From the NCBI GenBank assembly GCA_028282805.1, contig JANQHD010000023.1, positions 62,001 to 126,000 of the forward strand: DNA of 64,000 nucleotides. Direction: 5' to 3'. How positions within the stretch are numbered: position 1 is the first letter of the stretch; each line of letters opens with the position of its first letter. The translations under genes were made by a program, and so were the position numbers. The DNA is from Phycisphaeraceae bacterium (GTDB lineage Bacteria; Planctomycetota; Phycisphaerae; Phycisphaerales; Zrk34). The notes under the pieces are model-generated. The model searched no databases. It was not told the origin of the DNA and worked only from the letters and a program-made list of their open reading frames with translations. Of the stretch, positions 1 through 8,069 are shown piece after piece.

Positions 1-120
1 GTAGCCCTGGTCGTCGGTCATGATCAGCACGATGTTCGGCCGGTCACCACGGGCGGCGGCGAGCAGCAACAGGGCCGCGACGATGCATCGGATGGCGTGG
101 TTGTGTGGCACGATGCGCAT
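1..120 (-). CDS. Sulfatase, N-terminal part (runs off the window start)
   Basis: Read leftward from the ATG at 118-120, the frame stays open to the window edge. It gives a short signal peptide (hydrophobic VAALLLLAAA) followed by RPNIVLIMTDDQGY. That is the hallmark first beta strand of the alkaline-phosphatase-like sulfatase family, whose Asp-Asp pair helps bind the catalytic calcium. Only 40 codons are in the window, so the formylglycine site cannot be checked. It is transcribed divergently from the second sulfatase at 307. Such paired sulfatases are common in planctomycete loci that degrade sulfated polysaccharides; that role is inferred. Confidence 0.8.
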   Translation of the reverse strand, partial: MRIVPHNHAIRCIVAALLLLAAARGDRPNIVLIMTDDQGY

Positions 121-136
121 GAAGACGCTTGACGGC

Positions 137-217
137 AAGGGCAAATGACAAAGGGCAAAGCTCAAAACCAGTAGCAAGCCGCCGATTTTTGGGTTTTGCC
201 CTTTGTCATTTGCCCTT
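137..217. repeat. Inverted word repeat between the divergent sulfatases
   Basis: The 23-bp arms at 137-159 and 195-217 are perfect reverse complements. Each arm contains the word GGGCAAA (or its relative TGACAAA) more than once, so it is both an internal tandem and an inverted repeat. The loop is 35 bp. It has the same design as the loci at 24030, 29351 and 56193, but with a different word. Confidence 0.85.
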
Positions 218-306
218 ACCATCTGCGCACCGAGCTTGCATCGCCCGCACCGCACGAACCAGCGCCGGGCGAACGGTCGTCATTCGATGAAACGAAAGGC
301 CTGCCC

Positions 307-1725
307 ATGCGTGCTGCGCTGTGTTTGATGATCGTGTGCCTCGCCCTCACCGCCCCGGCCTGCGCCGAAAAGCCCGTGCTGTACAACTACGTGGTCATCC
401 TCACCGACGACCAGGGCTGGGGCACGACGTCGATGGTGTACGACCCGGCCGTGGCGGAGTCGGCCAGCGACTTTTTCGAAACGCCCCACCTGGCGCGGCT
501 GGCCGAGCGCGGCATGCGGTTCACCCAGGCCTACGCGGCGCACCCGAACTGCTCGCCGACGCGCGCGGCGTTGCAGACCGGCAAAAGCCCCGCCGCCCTG
601 CACCTGACCGACATCGTCGAACGCCACCGCGGCCCGCTCTACGAGGGCAACCGACTCATCCCGCCGACGCACATCAGCGGCCTGCCCGCCAGCGAACAAA
701 CCATCGCCGAGCTGCTCAAAGCCAAACACCCCCAGTACCGCGCCGCCCACTTCGGCAAGTGGCACCTCGGCGCCGGCGGGCCCGAAAAGCACGGCTACGA
801 CGCGTCCGACGGCAACGTCGGCAACGGCCCCGGCTACCGCAAGACCAACCTGCCCGACGACCCCAAGCTCGCGTTCAGCATGACCCGCAGCGCCAACGAC
901 TGGATGACGGCGCAGGTCGAAGAAGGCCGACCGTTTTACTTGCAGGTCTCGCACTACGCCACGCACCTGCCCTACCAGTCGCGCCCGGCGACGGAGCGGC
1001 GTTTTCGGAACAAGGCCCCGGGCGAGCGGCACCAGAACGTCGCGTTCGCGGCGATGATCGCCGACATGGACGAGGCGATCGGCCAACTGATCGCGCACAT
1101 CGACGAGCTGGGCATCGGCGACCGCACGTACATCATTTACACCGCCGACAACGGCACGTTCCCCACGAACGACGCGGGCAACATCAACGGCCCGCTGCGC
1201 GGCAGCAAGGCGACGGTGTGGGAAGCGGGCGTGCGCGTGCCGTTCGTGGTGGTGGGGCCCGGCGTGGCCAAGGGCTCGGTCAGCCGGCAGCCGGTGATCA
1301 CGATGGATGTGTTGCCGACGATCTGCGAGCTGGCGGGCATCGACGCCGTGCCCGCGGGCGTCGAGGGCGGCAGCGTGGTGGGCGTGATCGAATCGAAGCC
1401 CGGCGCGGAGGTCGAGCGCGTGCGCGACGTGTTCGTGTTTCACTGGCCGCACTACCAGCACCAGAAGAAGAGCAAGCCCGACACGACCCTCATCGACTTA
1501 GCGACCAACCACAAGCTGCACTACTGGTGGGAGACGGGCACGGTGCAGCTGTTCGACTTGAAGACCGACCTCGCCGAATCGCGCGACCTGGCGGCGACCC
1601 AGCCGCGGCGCGCCGCGCAGTTGAAGGCGAAGCTGCACGATTACCTGCGAGACGTCGACGCGCGGCTGCCGGAGCCGAACCCCGATTTCGACCCCGCGAA
1701 AGACCCGGCGCTGAAGCACAAGTGA
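307..1725 (+). CDS. Secreted sulfatase
   Basis: A 472-residue type I sulfatase predicted to hydrolyse sulfate esters outside the cytoplasm. The ATG at 307 starts a clear signal peptide (LCLMIVCLALTAPACA) followed by the VILTDDQGWG strand. The modification motif C-S-P-T-R (Cys82) fits the C-x-P-x-R signature, in which Cys becomes formylglycine. Further family motifs are GKWHLG and YTADNG near the calcium and sulfate sites. Length is normal for the family. The frame is open upstream to 196, but that extension runs through the inverted repeat and lies before the signal peptide, so 307 is preferred. The natural substrate cannot be read from the sequence. Confidence 0.92.
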   Translation: MRAALCLMIVCLALTAPACAEKPVLYNYVVILTDDQGWGTTSMVYDPAVAESASDFFETPHLARLAERGMRFTQAYAAHPNCSPTRAALQTGKSPAALHLTDIVERHRGPLYEGNRLIPPTHISGLPASEQTIAELLKAKHPQYRAAHFGKWHLGAGGPEKHGYDASDGNVGNGPGYRKTNLPDDPKLAFSMTRSANDWMTAQVEEGRPFYLQVSHYATHLPYQSRPATERRFRNKAPGERHQNVAFAAMIADMDEAIGQLIAHIDELGIGDRTYIIYTADNGTFPTNDAGNINGPLRGSKATVWEAGVRVPFVVVGPGVAKGSVSRQPVITMDVLPTICELAGIDAVPAGVEGGSVVGVIESKPGAEVERVRDVFVFHWPHYQHQKKSKPDTTLIDLATNHKLHYWWETGTVQLFDLKTDLAESRDLAATQPRRAAQLKAKLHDYLRDVDARLPEPNPDFDPAKDPALKHK

Positions 1726-1829
1726 ACCGAGCGGGGGCGTGTTCTTGGCCAAGTGCTCCACCTTCACCCAGCGTCGCCGGCATCGGCAATGAAAACCCAC
1801 GGCGGGGGCGGCAAACCCACGGAGTTTGC

Positions 1830-1858
1830 TTGGTCACGCCGGGGGCGGGCGGTATACT
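1830..1858 (+). promoter_or_regulatory. Candidate sigma-70 promoter of the PEP-CTERM gene
   Basis: TTGGTC at 1830-1835 and TATACT at 1853-1858 are separated by 17 bp. They lie about 70 bp before the ATG at 1928. The -10 is good and the -35 is weak. Confidence 0.4.
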
Positions 1859-1927
1859 GGCTCTGTGCCGCGTCGGGCGGGAGCCGCGTTGCCGGTGTGG
1901 GTCTCTTTGGGGAGAGGGAGTTCAAAC

Positions 1928-2671
1928 ATGCGTCACCGAGTTTTCGCCGTATTCGCGTCCGCGGTGGTTTTGATTTGCCTCATCGACCGTGCGGGCGGCG
2001 ACATCGTCATCGACACGTTCGAGCAAGGCCCGTTGTTTCTTTCGGACTCGAGCCTGACACCGAACCCGTCGCTCGGGCAGGGACCGGCGCAGGGTCTGAC
2101 CGAGGCCAACGTCATCAAGGCCCTCCGCCACACCCAGGTCAACCACACCGCGCCCGAGGTCGACGCCGCGGTGATCCAACTCGTGCTCGACCAGCCCGAC
2201 AACGGCGTCGAGCTGATCAAGAACGCCTCGGGCGTGGCCAATTACACCCTGAGCTACTCGGGGTTTTTCGGGTTCCCCTCGGCGACCAACCTCAACGTCG
2301 ACTTCAGCAACGAGCCGGGGTTCCTGCTGGCGTTCGATCAGGTCGACTACGTGATCGCCGCCACGATCCGTGCGCAGAGCAACGTGCCGGGCGCAGGCGG
2401 TACGTATGCGGCGACGACGACCATCGATCAGCCGGGCACCTACTTCGTCGCGCAGGGCGATTTCATCATGCTCGGCGTTGGCGAACCCGGCGAAGACGAC
2501 ACCCTCGCGACACCCTGGTCCAACGTCACCAACCTGCGGCTCACGTTCAACATCGCCAGCACGGACACGGGGGTGGTGGTGCTGAACGATTTCCGTGCGG
2601 GTGTGCCGGAGCCGGCGAGCGCGGCCCTGCTGCTGCTGGGCGCGACCGCGGTGGCCCGGCGACGGCGGTGA
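1928..2671 (+). CDS. PEP-CTERM sorting domain protein
   Basis: A 247-residue secreted protein of unknown function. The ATG at 1928 follows a purine-rich ribosome-binding site (GGGGAGAGGGAG, 1909-1920) and starts a signal peptide (VFAVFASAVVLICLI). The mature part looks beta-rich. The C terminus has the full PEP-CTERM layout: VPEPAS, a short hydrophobic helix and a terminal Arg cluster. In known systems this signal is recognised by an exosortase, which is not encoded in this window, so surface sorting is inferred. The frame extends upstream to 1826 but without a signal-peptide-compatible start. Confidence 0.85.
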   Translation: MRHRVFAVFASAVVLICLIDRAGGDIVIDTFEQGPLFLSDSSLTPNPSLGQGPAQGLTEANVIKALRHTQVNHTAPEVDAAVIQLVLDQPDNGVELIKNASGVANYTLSYSGFFGFPSATNLNVDFSNEPGFLLAFDQVDYVIAATIRAQSNVPGAGGTYAATTTIDQPGTYFVAQGDFIMLGVGEPGEDDTLATPWSNVTNLRLTFNIASTDTGVVVLNDFRAGVPEPASAALLLLGATAVARRRR

Positions 2672-2866
2672 CGGCAATCGCTTCGCCACATTAACCCGCC
2701 TTTATCCGAAACTGGCACGACGTTTGCCCACCTATCCATCGGTGCCGGGCCTCCCCCGTGCCGCGATGCGGCGTGCCCGGCGTGGTTGTCTGCTGGTGTG
2801 AAAAGAGAGTTACCCCACCGCGCGTTCCCAACCCAAACCCACCCACAACCGATTAAGGAGTGCCAC

Positions 2867-3691
2867 ATGATCGGTTTTCTCATAGACATGGACGGCGTGA
2901 TCTACCGCGGCGGCCAGCTCGTCGAGGGCGCCGACCGCTTCATCCGGCAACTGCTGCGCGACGACATCCCCTTCCGGTTCCTGACGAACAACAGCCAACG
3001 CACCCGGCGCGACGTGATGATGCGCCTGCGCGCCATGGGCATCGAGGTCGAAGAAGACCACGTGTTCACCTGCGCCATGGCCACCGCGCGCTTCCTCGCC
3101 CAGCGCAAGCCCAAGGGCTCGGCGTACGTCATCGGCGAGGGCGGCCTGCTCACCGCGCTGCACAACAACGGCTACGCGGTCGTCGACAAGGACCCCGACT
3201 TCGTCGTTGTTGGCGAGGGCCGGACGTTCAGCGCCGAAAACCTCGACAAGGCCTTGAACATGATCCTCGGCGGCGCGAAGCTGGTGGCGACCAACCTCGA
3301 CCCCAACTGCCCGACCACCGGCGGCATGCGCATCGGCTGCGGCGCGATCGTCGCCCTGCTCGAAGCGGCCAGCGGGCAAAAGGCGTTCAGCGTTGGCAAG
3401 CCCAGCGCCGTGATGATGCGCGACGCCCGCAAGACGCTCGGCCTCGACGCCGCCCACACCGTCATGGTCGGCGACACGATGGAGACCGACATCCTCGGCG
3501 GCGTGCAGATCGGCTACCACACCGCCCTCGTCCTCACCGGCTCGACCCGGCGTGAGGACCTAGCGAACTACGCCTACGAGCCGAGCTGGGTTTTTGATTC
3601 GATCGCCGACCTCGACCCGCTCGCGATCGAACAGGCGGTGCGGCGGGCGCCTATCGAACCGACCGAACACGCGTACGGCATGGCGGGGTAG
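2867..3691 (+). CDS. HAD-superfamily (class IIA, NagD-like) phosphatase
   Basis: A 274-residue haloacid dehalogenase-type phosphatase. The start at 2867 has TAAGGAG seven bases upstream. Motif I is DMDGVIYRG (nucleophile Asp7, acid/base Asp9). Motif II is in FLTNNSQRTRRD. The motif III lysine is in KPSAVMM, and motif IV is MVGDTMETDI with the magnesium-binding aspartates. The cap between motifs II and III fits type IIA (NagD, phosphoglycolate and pyridoxal phosphatases). The substrate cannot be assigned. It stands alone between a PEP-CTERM gene and a convergent SIR2 gene. Confidence 0.9.
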   Translation: MIGFLIDMDGVIYRGGQLVEGADRFIRQLLRDDIPFRFLTNNSQRTRRDVMMRLRAMGIEVEEDHVFTCAMATARFLAQRKPKGSAYVIGEGGLLTALHNNGYAVVDKDPDFVVVGEGRTFSAENLDKALNMILGGAKLVATNLDPNCPTTGGMRIGCGAIVALLEAASGQKAFSVGKPSAVMMRDARKTLGLDAAHTVMVGDTMETDILGGVQIGYHTALVLTGSTRREDLANYAYEPSWVFDSIADLDPLAIEQAVRRAPIEPTEHAYGMAG

Positions 3692-3747
3692 GACGAGACA
3701 ATGTGCAATTAATGTAAAATGCTCAGAGCCCGTATTCTCTTGAATAT

Positions 3748-5751
3748 CTACTCAGGCAGGCTTTCGTAAAATGCAACAAAAGCTGGGTCTTCACGAACTC
3801 GATCGAAGTCCGATTCATCGTCAAGCTCATGACGACAAGCATTCGACTCCAATTCGCGCCATTGTTCCAGCCAGGCGACTGTGTCGCCTGTATTCGCCTT
3901 CAAGGCGCTGATACAAGCTAAATTAAATAACGCTGAAGCGTAGTCGGGCTTGATTCTGTAAGACTCTTCGATTTTCTCTTGAGCTGATTGAATGATCGCA
4001 TCTGCATGCGGACCTTGGTTCATATGAAATTGATGTATTAAAGCACCCCCCCAATTACTCCACGCCTCGTGCTTGTCCGGCTTGATACGCACCGACTCGG
4101 CGTACTTCTCGCACGCAGACTCGAACAACGCCGCCGCACGCTCGCCGTCAGAGGCTTTGGCCTGAAAACTCAGCGCCGTCCCCCAGTTGTTCCACGCCTC
4201 GTGCTTGTCCGGCTTGATACGCACCGACTCGGCGTACTTCTCGTACGCAGACTCGAACAACGCCGCCGCACGCTCGTCGTCAGAGGCCTGGGCCCGATCG
4301 CTCAGCGCGACCCCCCAGTTGTACCACGCCTCGTGCATGTCCGGCTTGATACGCACCGCCTCGGCGTATTTCGCATATGCCGTTTCAAACAGAGCATCTG
4401 ATTCATCCCCGACTTTGATGCCAGCCTGATCTGACAGCGCTTTGCCCCACGTTACAAGCAACCACTCGGGCTCATCACTACCGAGTGACTCTGCCTCTTC
4501 CAAAAGTTGATACGCCTCTACAAACTGTTGGTCCTGATACGCTTTAATCGCGGTCTGTCGATATGCCCCGCTAAGCTGGTTACACAGCGCATCACTGGTT
4601 TGATCATTGAACTCTGCGCGGATTGCATCAAGAGCTTGGCGATCTCCCTTGAGTGAGGCCATGGCGATCTTCATGCTGAGGTTGCTACTTGAGGGTTCGT
4701 CTGGTGATTCCTGAACAGGGGCAGCCCCTTCACTCAAGCATTCGATCGCGCGTTCGATCTCCGCTTGTGCCGCTTCGACAGGATCGATCGACTCAGGCCC
4801 CTCGTCTTTTTCGGGAAAGGGCAAGACTCGGGCTAACGCATCCTTCGCATAACCGCACGGCGAGAGCACCATCGGTGGCAGATCGACTTTCAGGTGCTCC
4901 AATACCAGCTCTCGCATGAAAGAATCTGCATTGTGCCCGCGCACCAACGATGCGCCGCGTCGCGTGTTGCTCAACAGGTTCATCGCATCGTTGTGCGGCA
5001 GGTGGTCTTCGTATGCCACCCAATACAAGGCGTTGGGGAAATTGTGTGGGAATCCGCCGTCTAATTCCTGCAACACCGGGTCGCTGGCCCCGCTGTAGCC
5101 AATCACGATCAGCGTGCTATCGCTCAACGCATCCTGGAACACGATCCGCAAGTGTGTACGAACGTTCTCTGTTTCCGAAACCGTATTTGCGATCACAGGG
5201 CCACTGGCTTGACCGTGTAGGTAGATGATCGAACCCGGGGCCATCGTGCCCGCGAGATAGAACTCGCTGGCGGTCAGATCAAACACCCGGACCGGGTAAC
5301 CGATCAGCGACAACGCATCCACAGTCAGCGGATCAAAATTGGTAGTCAGGATGTACTTCACATATCCCGCGTTGACCATAGAAGCCAACAACAGGTGCGC
5401 CCAGTTGATCTTCGTGCGGTTCGTGTTGGGATCGACGGCCTCGTCGATACACTCACGAATAACCTGGGCACGGTCGCTCGGCGTGTTGAGCTCGCGCATG
5501 TAGTGAGCGTACGCGTTATCGTCCGGCCCAGGCTCAGGAGTACCTTCCAACAGGAAGTGGGGCTTCAGCTTGTCTTCAACGATTTCGCCCGCCAGCGGGA
5601 TACCAGCTGAACGAGAGAAGCCCGCACCGAGCAGAAAGGTGACACAGGGTTTGATCTTTTTCCCGTTGCATTCGCACTGGTGCTTAACCCAGTTGGCAAT
5701 TCTCTTAACGTCGGCTTCGTGAGGCGCTGAGCTGGCTGGCTTCCCGGTCAT
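3748..5751 (-). CDS. SIR2-like domain protein with C-terminal TPR repeats
   Basis: A 667-residue cytoplasmic protein. The N-terminal third is SIR2-like: GAGFS (42-46), TTNFD (136-140) and YLHG with the catalytic-type His179. This is the NAD-binding fold that in bacterial defence proteins acts as an NAD-consuming effector. After a variable linker come TPR-like repeats (about 370-640). These include units of exactly 44 residues (AEAVRIKPDMHEAW, AESVRIKPDKHEAW twice) whose DNA copies are nearly identical. GC content and codon use are visibly lower than in the neighbours, which suggests acquisition by transfer. It stands alone, with no STAND, HerA or Thoeris partner gene next to it. A role in phage defence is plausible from domain content but unproven; a regulatory or metabolic NAD-binding role is possible. 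Confidence 0.85.
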   Translation of the reverse strand: MTGKPASSAPHEADVKRIANWVKHQCECNGKKIKPCVTFLLGAGFSRSAGIPLAGEIVEDKLKPHFLLEGTPEPGPDDNAYAHYMRELNTPSDRAQVIRECIDEAVDPNTNRTKINWAHLLLASMVNAGYVKYILTTNFDPLTVDALSLIGYPVRVFDLTASEFYLAGTMAPGSIIYLHGQASGPVIANTVSETENVRTHLRIVFQDALSDSTLIVIGYSGASDPVLQELDGGFPHNFPNALYWVAYEDHLPHNDAMNLLSNTRRGASLVRGHNADSFMRELVLEHLKVDLPPMVLSPCGYAKDALARVLPFPEKDEGPESIDPVEAAQAEIERAIECLSEGAAPVQESPDEPSSSNLSMKIAMASLKGDRQALDAIRAEFNDQTSDALCNQLSGAYRQTAIKAYQDQQFVEAYQLLEEAESLGSDEPEWLLVTWGKALSDQAGIKVGDESDALFETAYAKYAEAVRIKPDMHEAWYNWGVALSDRAQASDDERAAALFESAYEKYAESVRIKPDKHEAWNNWGTALSFQAKASDGERAAALFESACEKYAESVRIKPDKHEAWSNWGGALIHQFHMNQGPHADAIIQSAQEKIEESYRIKPDYASALFNLACISALKANTGDTVAWLEQWRELESNACRHELDDESDFDRVREDPAFVAFYESLPE
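4045..4440 (-). repeat. 132-bp tandem repeats encoding 44-residue TPR units
   Basis: About three direct copies, the middle ones nearly identical at the DNA level, including third codon positions. They encode the AESVRIKPDKHEAW-type TPR units. Near identity at silent sites suggests recent duplication. Confidence 0.8.
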
Positions 5752-5825
5752 GCCATCAATGTACTACAAGCCACGATAATTGGCTAAAGACTGCTAAGGC
5801 CTGAATATGAAGCAAATAAAGAAGA

Positions 5826-5855
5826 AAAGCCCACCCATGGCCATGGGTGGGCTTT
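5826..5855 (-). terminator. Rho-independent terminator of the phosphofructokinase gene
   Basis: A perfect 30-nt palindrome centred on ATGGCCAT, 22 bp after the stop codon at 5878. Read leftward it is followed by a pyrimidine-rich tract (TTCTTCTTTATTTG). Confidence 0.8.
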
Positions 5856-5877
5856 GAAGAATCAGGCGTGTTGTGCC

Positions 5878-7095
5878 TTACTGCGCCCGCAGGAACTCGA
5901 CAGGCGGCAGGTCGCCGACGATCGGGCCGAGGTAGTCCTTGAACGAGTCGAGGATGTTGTTGTTCTCGGTGTTGATGAAGTCGAGCGGGAGGGTGCGGGT
6001 CTTGGCGGCGACGTCGGACAGCTCGATCCGCTTGTACTCCACGCGGTAGGGGTTGTCGCTGACGCGTTGGATGGCGATGGAGCCGTCGAAGTCACCGGCG
6101 AGCGCCTGGCGGGCGGCCTCGCGGCCGGCCTCGCGGGCCTCGAGCTGGTCGACGGGGCTGGCGGTGCCGACCATGCAGCGCTGGAGGTAGCCGAACGTGT
6201 CGGCGCGGACGCGAGTCTTCTTGCCGAGGTAGTTTTTTATTTCCTGGGCGAGGAAGTCGCCGAGGGCGCCCGAGCCGGAGAGCTGCACGTTGCCGTGCGC
6301 ATCTTTTTCGACGTGGTGGCCCTGCTGCTCGGCGAGCTTGGCGGCCATGGGGTTGCCGTCGGCGTCGTGGATGCCCTCGGAGACGGCGATGAGGCACCGG
6401 CCGTGCTTGGAGTAGACCTTGTCGACGTCCTGGCAGAACTTGACGGAATCGAAGGCGACCTCGGGGACGTAGACCAGGTGCGGGCCGTCGTCTTCGCCGC
6501 TGCGGCCGAGGATCGAGGCGGCGGTGAGCCAGCCGGCGTGGCGGCCCATCACGACGTTGATCTTGATGCCGGGCAGGGCGCGGTTGTCGAGGTTGTCGCC
6601 CATGAACGCCTGCGCGACGAACCGGGCGGCCGAGCCGAAGCCGGGCGTGTGGTCGTTGCAGACCAGGTCGTTGTCGATGGTCTTGGGGATGTGGAACGCG
6701 TGCAGCTCGTAGCCGGCGGACTTGGCCTTCTCGTTGACGATGCGGCAGGTGTCGGACGAGTCGTTTCCGCCGGCGTAGAAGAAGAAGCGGACGTTGTGCT
6801 TCTCGAAGACCTTGAAGATCTTCTCGCAGTAGGCGTCGTCGGGCTTGTCGCGGCTGGAGCCGAGCGCGGCCGAGGGGGTCTCGGCGATGCGGTCGAGCCG
6901 GTCCTGCGGCAGGTCCTGCAACTCGATGAAGTCTTCTTCGATGATGCCGCGCACGGCGTGGTGGGCGCCGAGGATCTTCTCGACGTTGGCCGATTCCTTG
7001 AGGACCTCGACGCAGCCGACGAGCGACTGGTTGATCACGTGGGTCGGCCCGCCGGACTGGCCGATGACGGCGTTGCCTTTCAGGTCGCTGCCCAT
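5878..7095 (-). CDS. pfp: 6-phosphofructokinase, pyrophosphate-dependent type
   Basis: A 405-residue phosphofructokinase that phosphorylates fructose 6-phosphate. Family motifs are GQSGGPTHVINQS (12-24), GGNDS (109-113), PKTIDND (137-143) and MGRHAGW (183-189). The Asp in GGNDS and the Lys in PKTIDND are the residues that mark pyrophosphate- rather than ATP-dependent enzymes, in which both positions are Gly. Use of PPi is therefore likely, which would make the step reversible in glycolysis and gluconeogenesis. The ATG at 7095 has a GAGGTG ribosome-binding site. It is a single gene ended by its own terminator. Confidence 0.92.
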   Translation of the reverse strand: MGSDLKGNAVIGQSGGPTHVINQSLVGCVEVLKESANVEKILGAHHAVRGIIEEDFIELQDLPQDRLDRIAETPSAALGSSRDKPDDAYCEKIFKVFEKHNVRFFFYAGGNDSSDTCRIVNEKAKSAGYELHAFHIPKTIDNDLVCNDHTPGFGSAARFVAQAFMGDNLDNRALPGIKINVVMGRHAGWLTAASILGRSGEDDGPHLVYVPEVAFDSVKFCQDVDKVYSKHGRCLIAVSEGIHDADGNPMAAKLAEQQGHHVEKDAHGNVQLSGSGALGDFLAQEIKNYLGKKTRVRADTFGYLQRCMVGTASPVDQLEAREAGREAARQALAGDFDGSIAIQRVSDNPYRVEYKRIELSDVAAKTRTLPLDFINTENNNILDSFKDYLGPIVGDLPPVEFLRAQ

Positions 7096-7450
7096 AAATC
7101 ACCTCGATTCGGGGGTGGTTGGGTGTGTGTCGCGTGCCCGGGGGCCGCGGGGGGGCCACCAATGTAGCGACTTACCCCCCCGCGCCAAGGTGGTGGCAAG
7201 CACGGATCGCATAAAAAGCCGACTTGCAGGTTTCCTATCGCGCCCGCGCGTGGCCAAGGACCTGACCTGGCGCGCAGCGAAGCGCGCAACATGCTTCTAA
7301 TAAACGCTTTGTACGAATTAACCAGGGCCGATCGACACCGGCAACTGCGCCCCAACTTGCCCCGCGCCCTCGGCCATCGGTCCGAAACGTGCGAAGCGGC
7401 TAACCCACCGGCAAAAACATACTTGACATTTAATATCTATATTGTAAAGT
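7096..7450. other. Intergenic region between pfp and the TetR gene
   Basis: 355 bp with no convincing reading frame. The left part holds the pfp leader and G/C homopolymer runs near 7140-7185. The right end holds the tetR promoter and operator. Nothing else was recognised. Confidence 0.5.
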
Positions 7451-7454
7451 ATGT
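7417..7454 (+). promoter_or_regulatory. tetR promoter with overlapping palindromic operator
   Basis: ACATACTTGACA (7417-7428) and TGTAAAGTATGT (7443-7454) are reverse complements at 11 of 12 positions. The left arm contains the -35 TTGACA (7423-7428). The right arm contains a weak -10 TAAAGT (7445-7450, 16-bp spacer) and the first ATG. The layout suggests autorepression by the TetR protein. Confidence 0.6.
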
Positions 7455-8002
7455 GTATGAACCGCCACGAAGCATTACAAGCGGCCGTCGGCGTGTTCCT
7501 CCAGTACGGCTACCGCAAGTCGTCGATGGAGGACATCGCCCGGGCCATCGGCGTGTCGCGCCAGTGGGTCTATCAGCAGTTCGAGTCGAAGGAGAAGCTG
7601 TTCCATGACGCGGTCGAAGCCGCGCTGGCCGACACACTCGCCAAGAGCCGATCGGCGCTGGAACAGGACCAGCCGATCGACGCCCTGCTGCTGGCGGCGT
7701 TCGACGCGTGGTGCGGCGAGCACTTAGAGACGTTCAGCCGCTCGCCCCACGCCGACGAGATCATGGCCTCGGCTTTCTCGCAGTTCGGCCGGCAGATCCG
7801 AACCACACGCGATGCACTCGAAGACGCGCTCGCCGAGGCGATCGAGCGGGCGGGCGTCGACCTGCCCAAGCCGACCAAGGCCGCCGACCTCGCGGCGCTG
7901 TTGCTGGCGGCGAGCGACGGGCTGAAGAAGTACGGGCCCAACCGGGACGAATACCTCGACGAAATGCGACGGTTCATCCAGGTGGTGCTGGCCGGTCGCT
8001 GA
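7451..8002 (+). CDS. TetR/AcrR-family transcriptional regulator
   Basis: A 183-residue TetR-type repressor. The N-terminal helix-turn-helix reads HEALQAAVGVFLQYGYRKSS, then MEDIARAIGVSRQWVYQQFESKEKLF, a canonical TetR DNA-binding domain. The C-terminal ligand-binding part is all-helical and not conserved enough to name a ligand. The start may be 7451 or the in-frame ATG at 7457. Both lie inside or just after the operator-like palindrome, and the -10 almost touches the start, so a very short or leaderless transcript is likely. The SDR gene starts 68 bp downstream in the same direction and is the probable regulated partner. Confidence 0.9.
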   Translation: MCMNRHEALQAAVGVFLQYGYRKSSMEDIARAIGVSRQWVYQQFESKEKLFHDAVEAALADTLAKSRSALEQDQPIDALLLAAFDAWCGEHLETFSRSPHADEIMASAFSQFGRQIRTTRDALEDALAEAIERAGVDLPKPTKAADLAALLLAASDGLKKYGPNRDEYLDEMRRFIQVVLAGR

Positions 8003-8069
8003 GACGTGGTGGACGGCGCGCGTGGCGCGCCGCGAACGCAAGAGGACAGGTACAAAAAGGAACATGGCC

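Noticed and set aside
280-1461. Long open frame on the minus strand antisense to the sulfatase
   Set aside because: An Arg/His/Ala-rich translation without motifs, a normal by-product of high GC at third positions. The sulfatase on the plus strand has full family motifs. The same applies to long antisense frames at 8789-10771, 10904-13327, 14902-17949, 34129-36990, 47687-49552 and 61420-63465.
4045-4440. Regular direct repeats resembling a CRISPR array
   Set aside because: The repeats are in frame within a TPR protein, contiguous with no unique spacers, and no cas genes are present.
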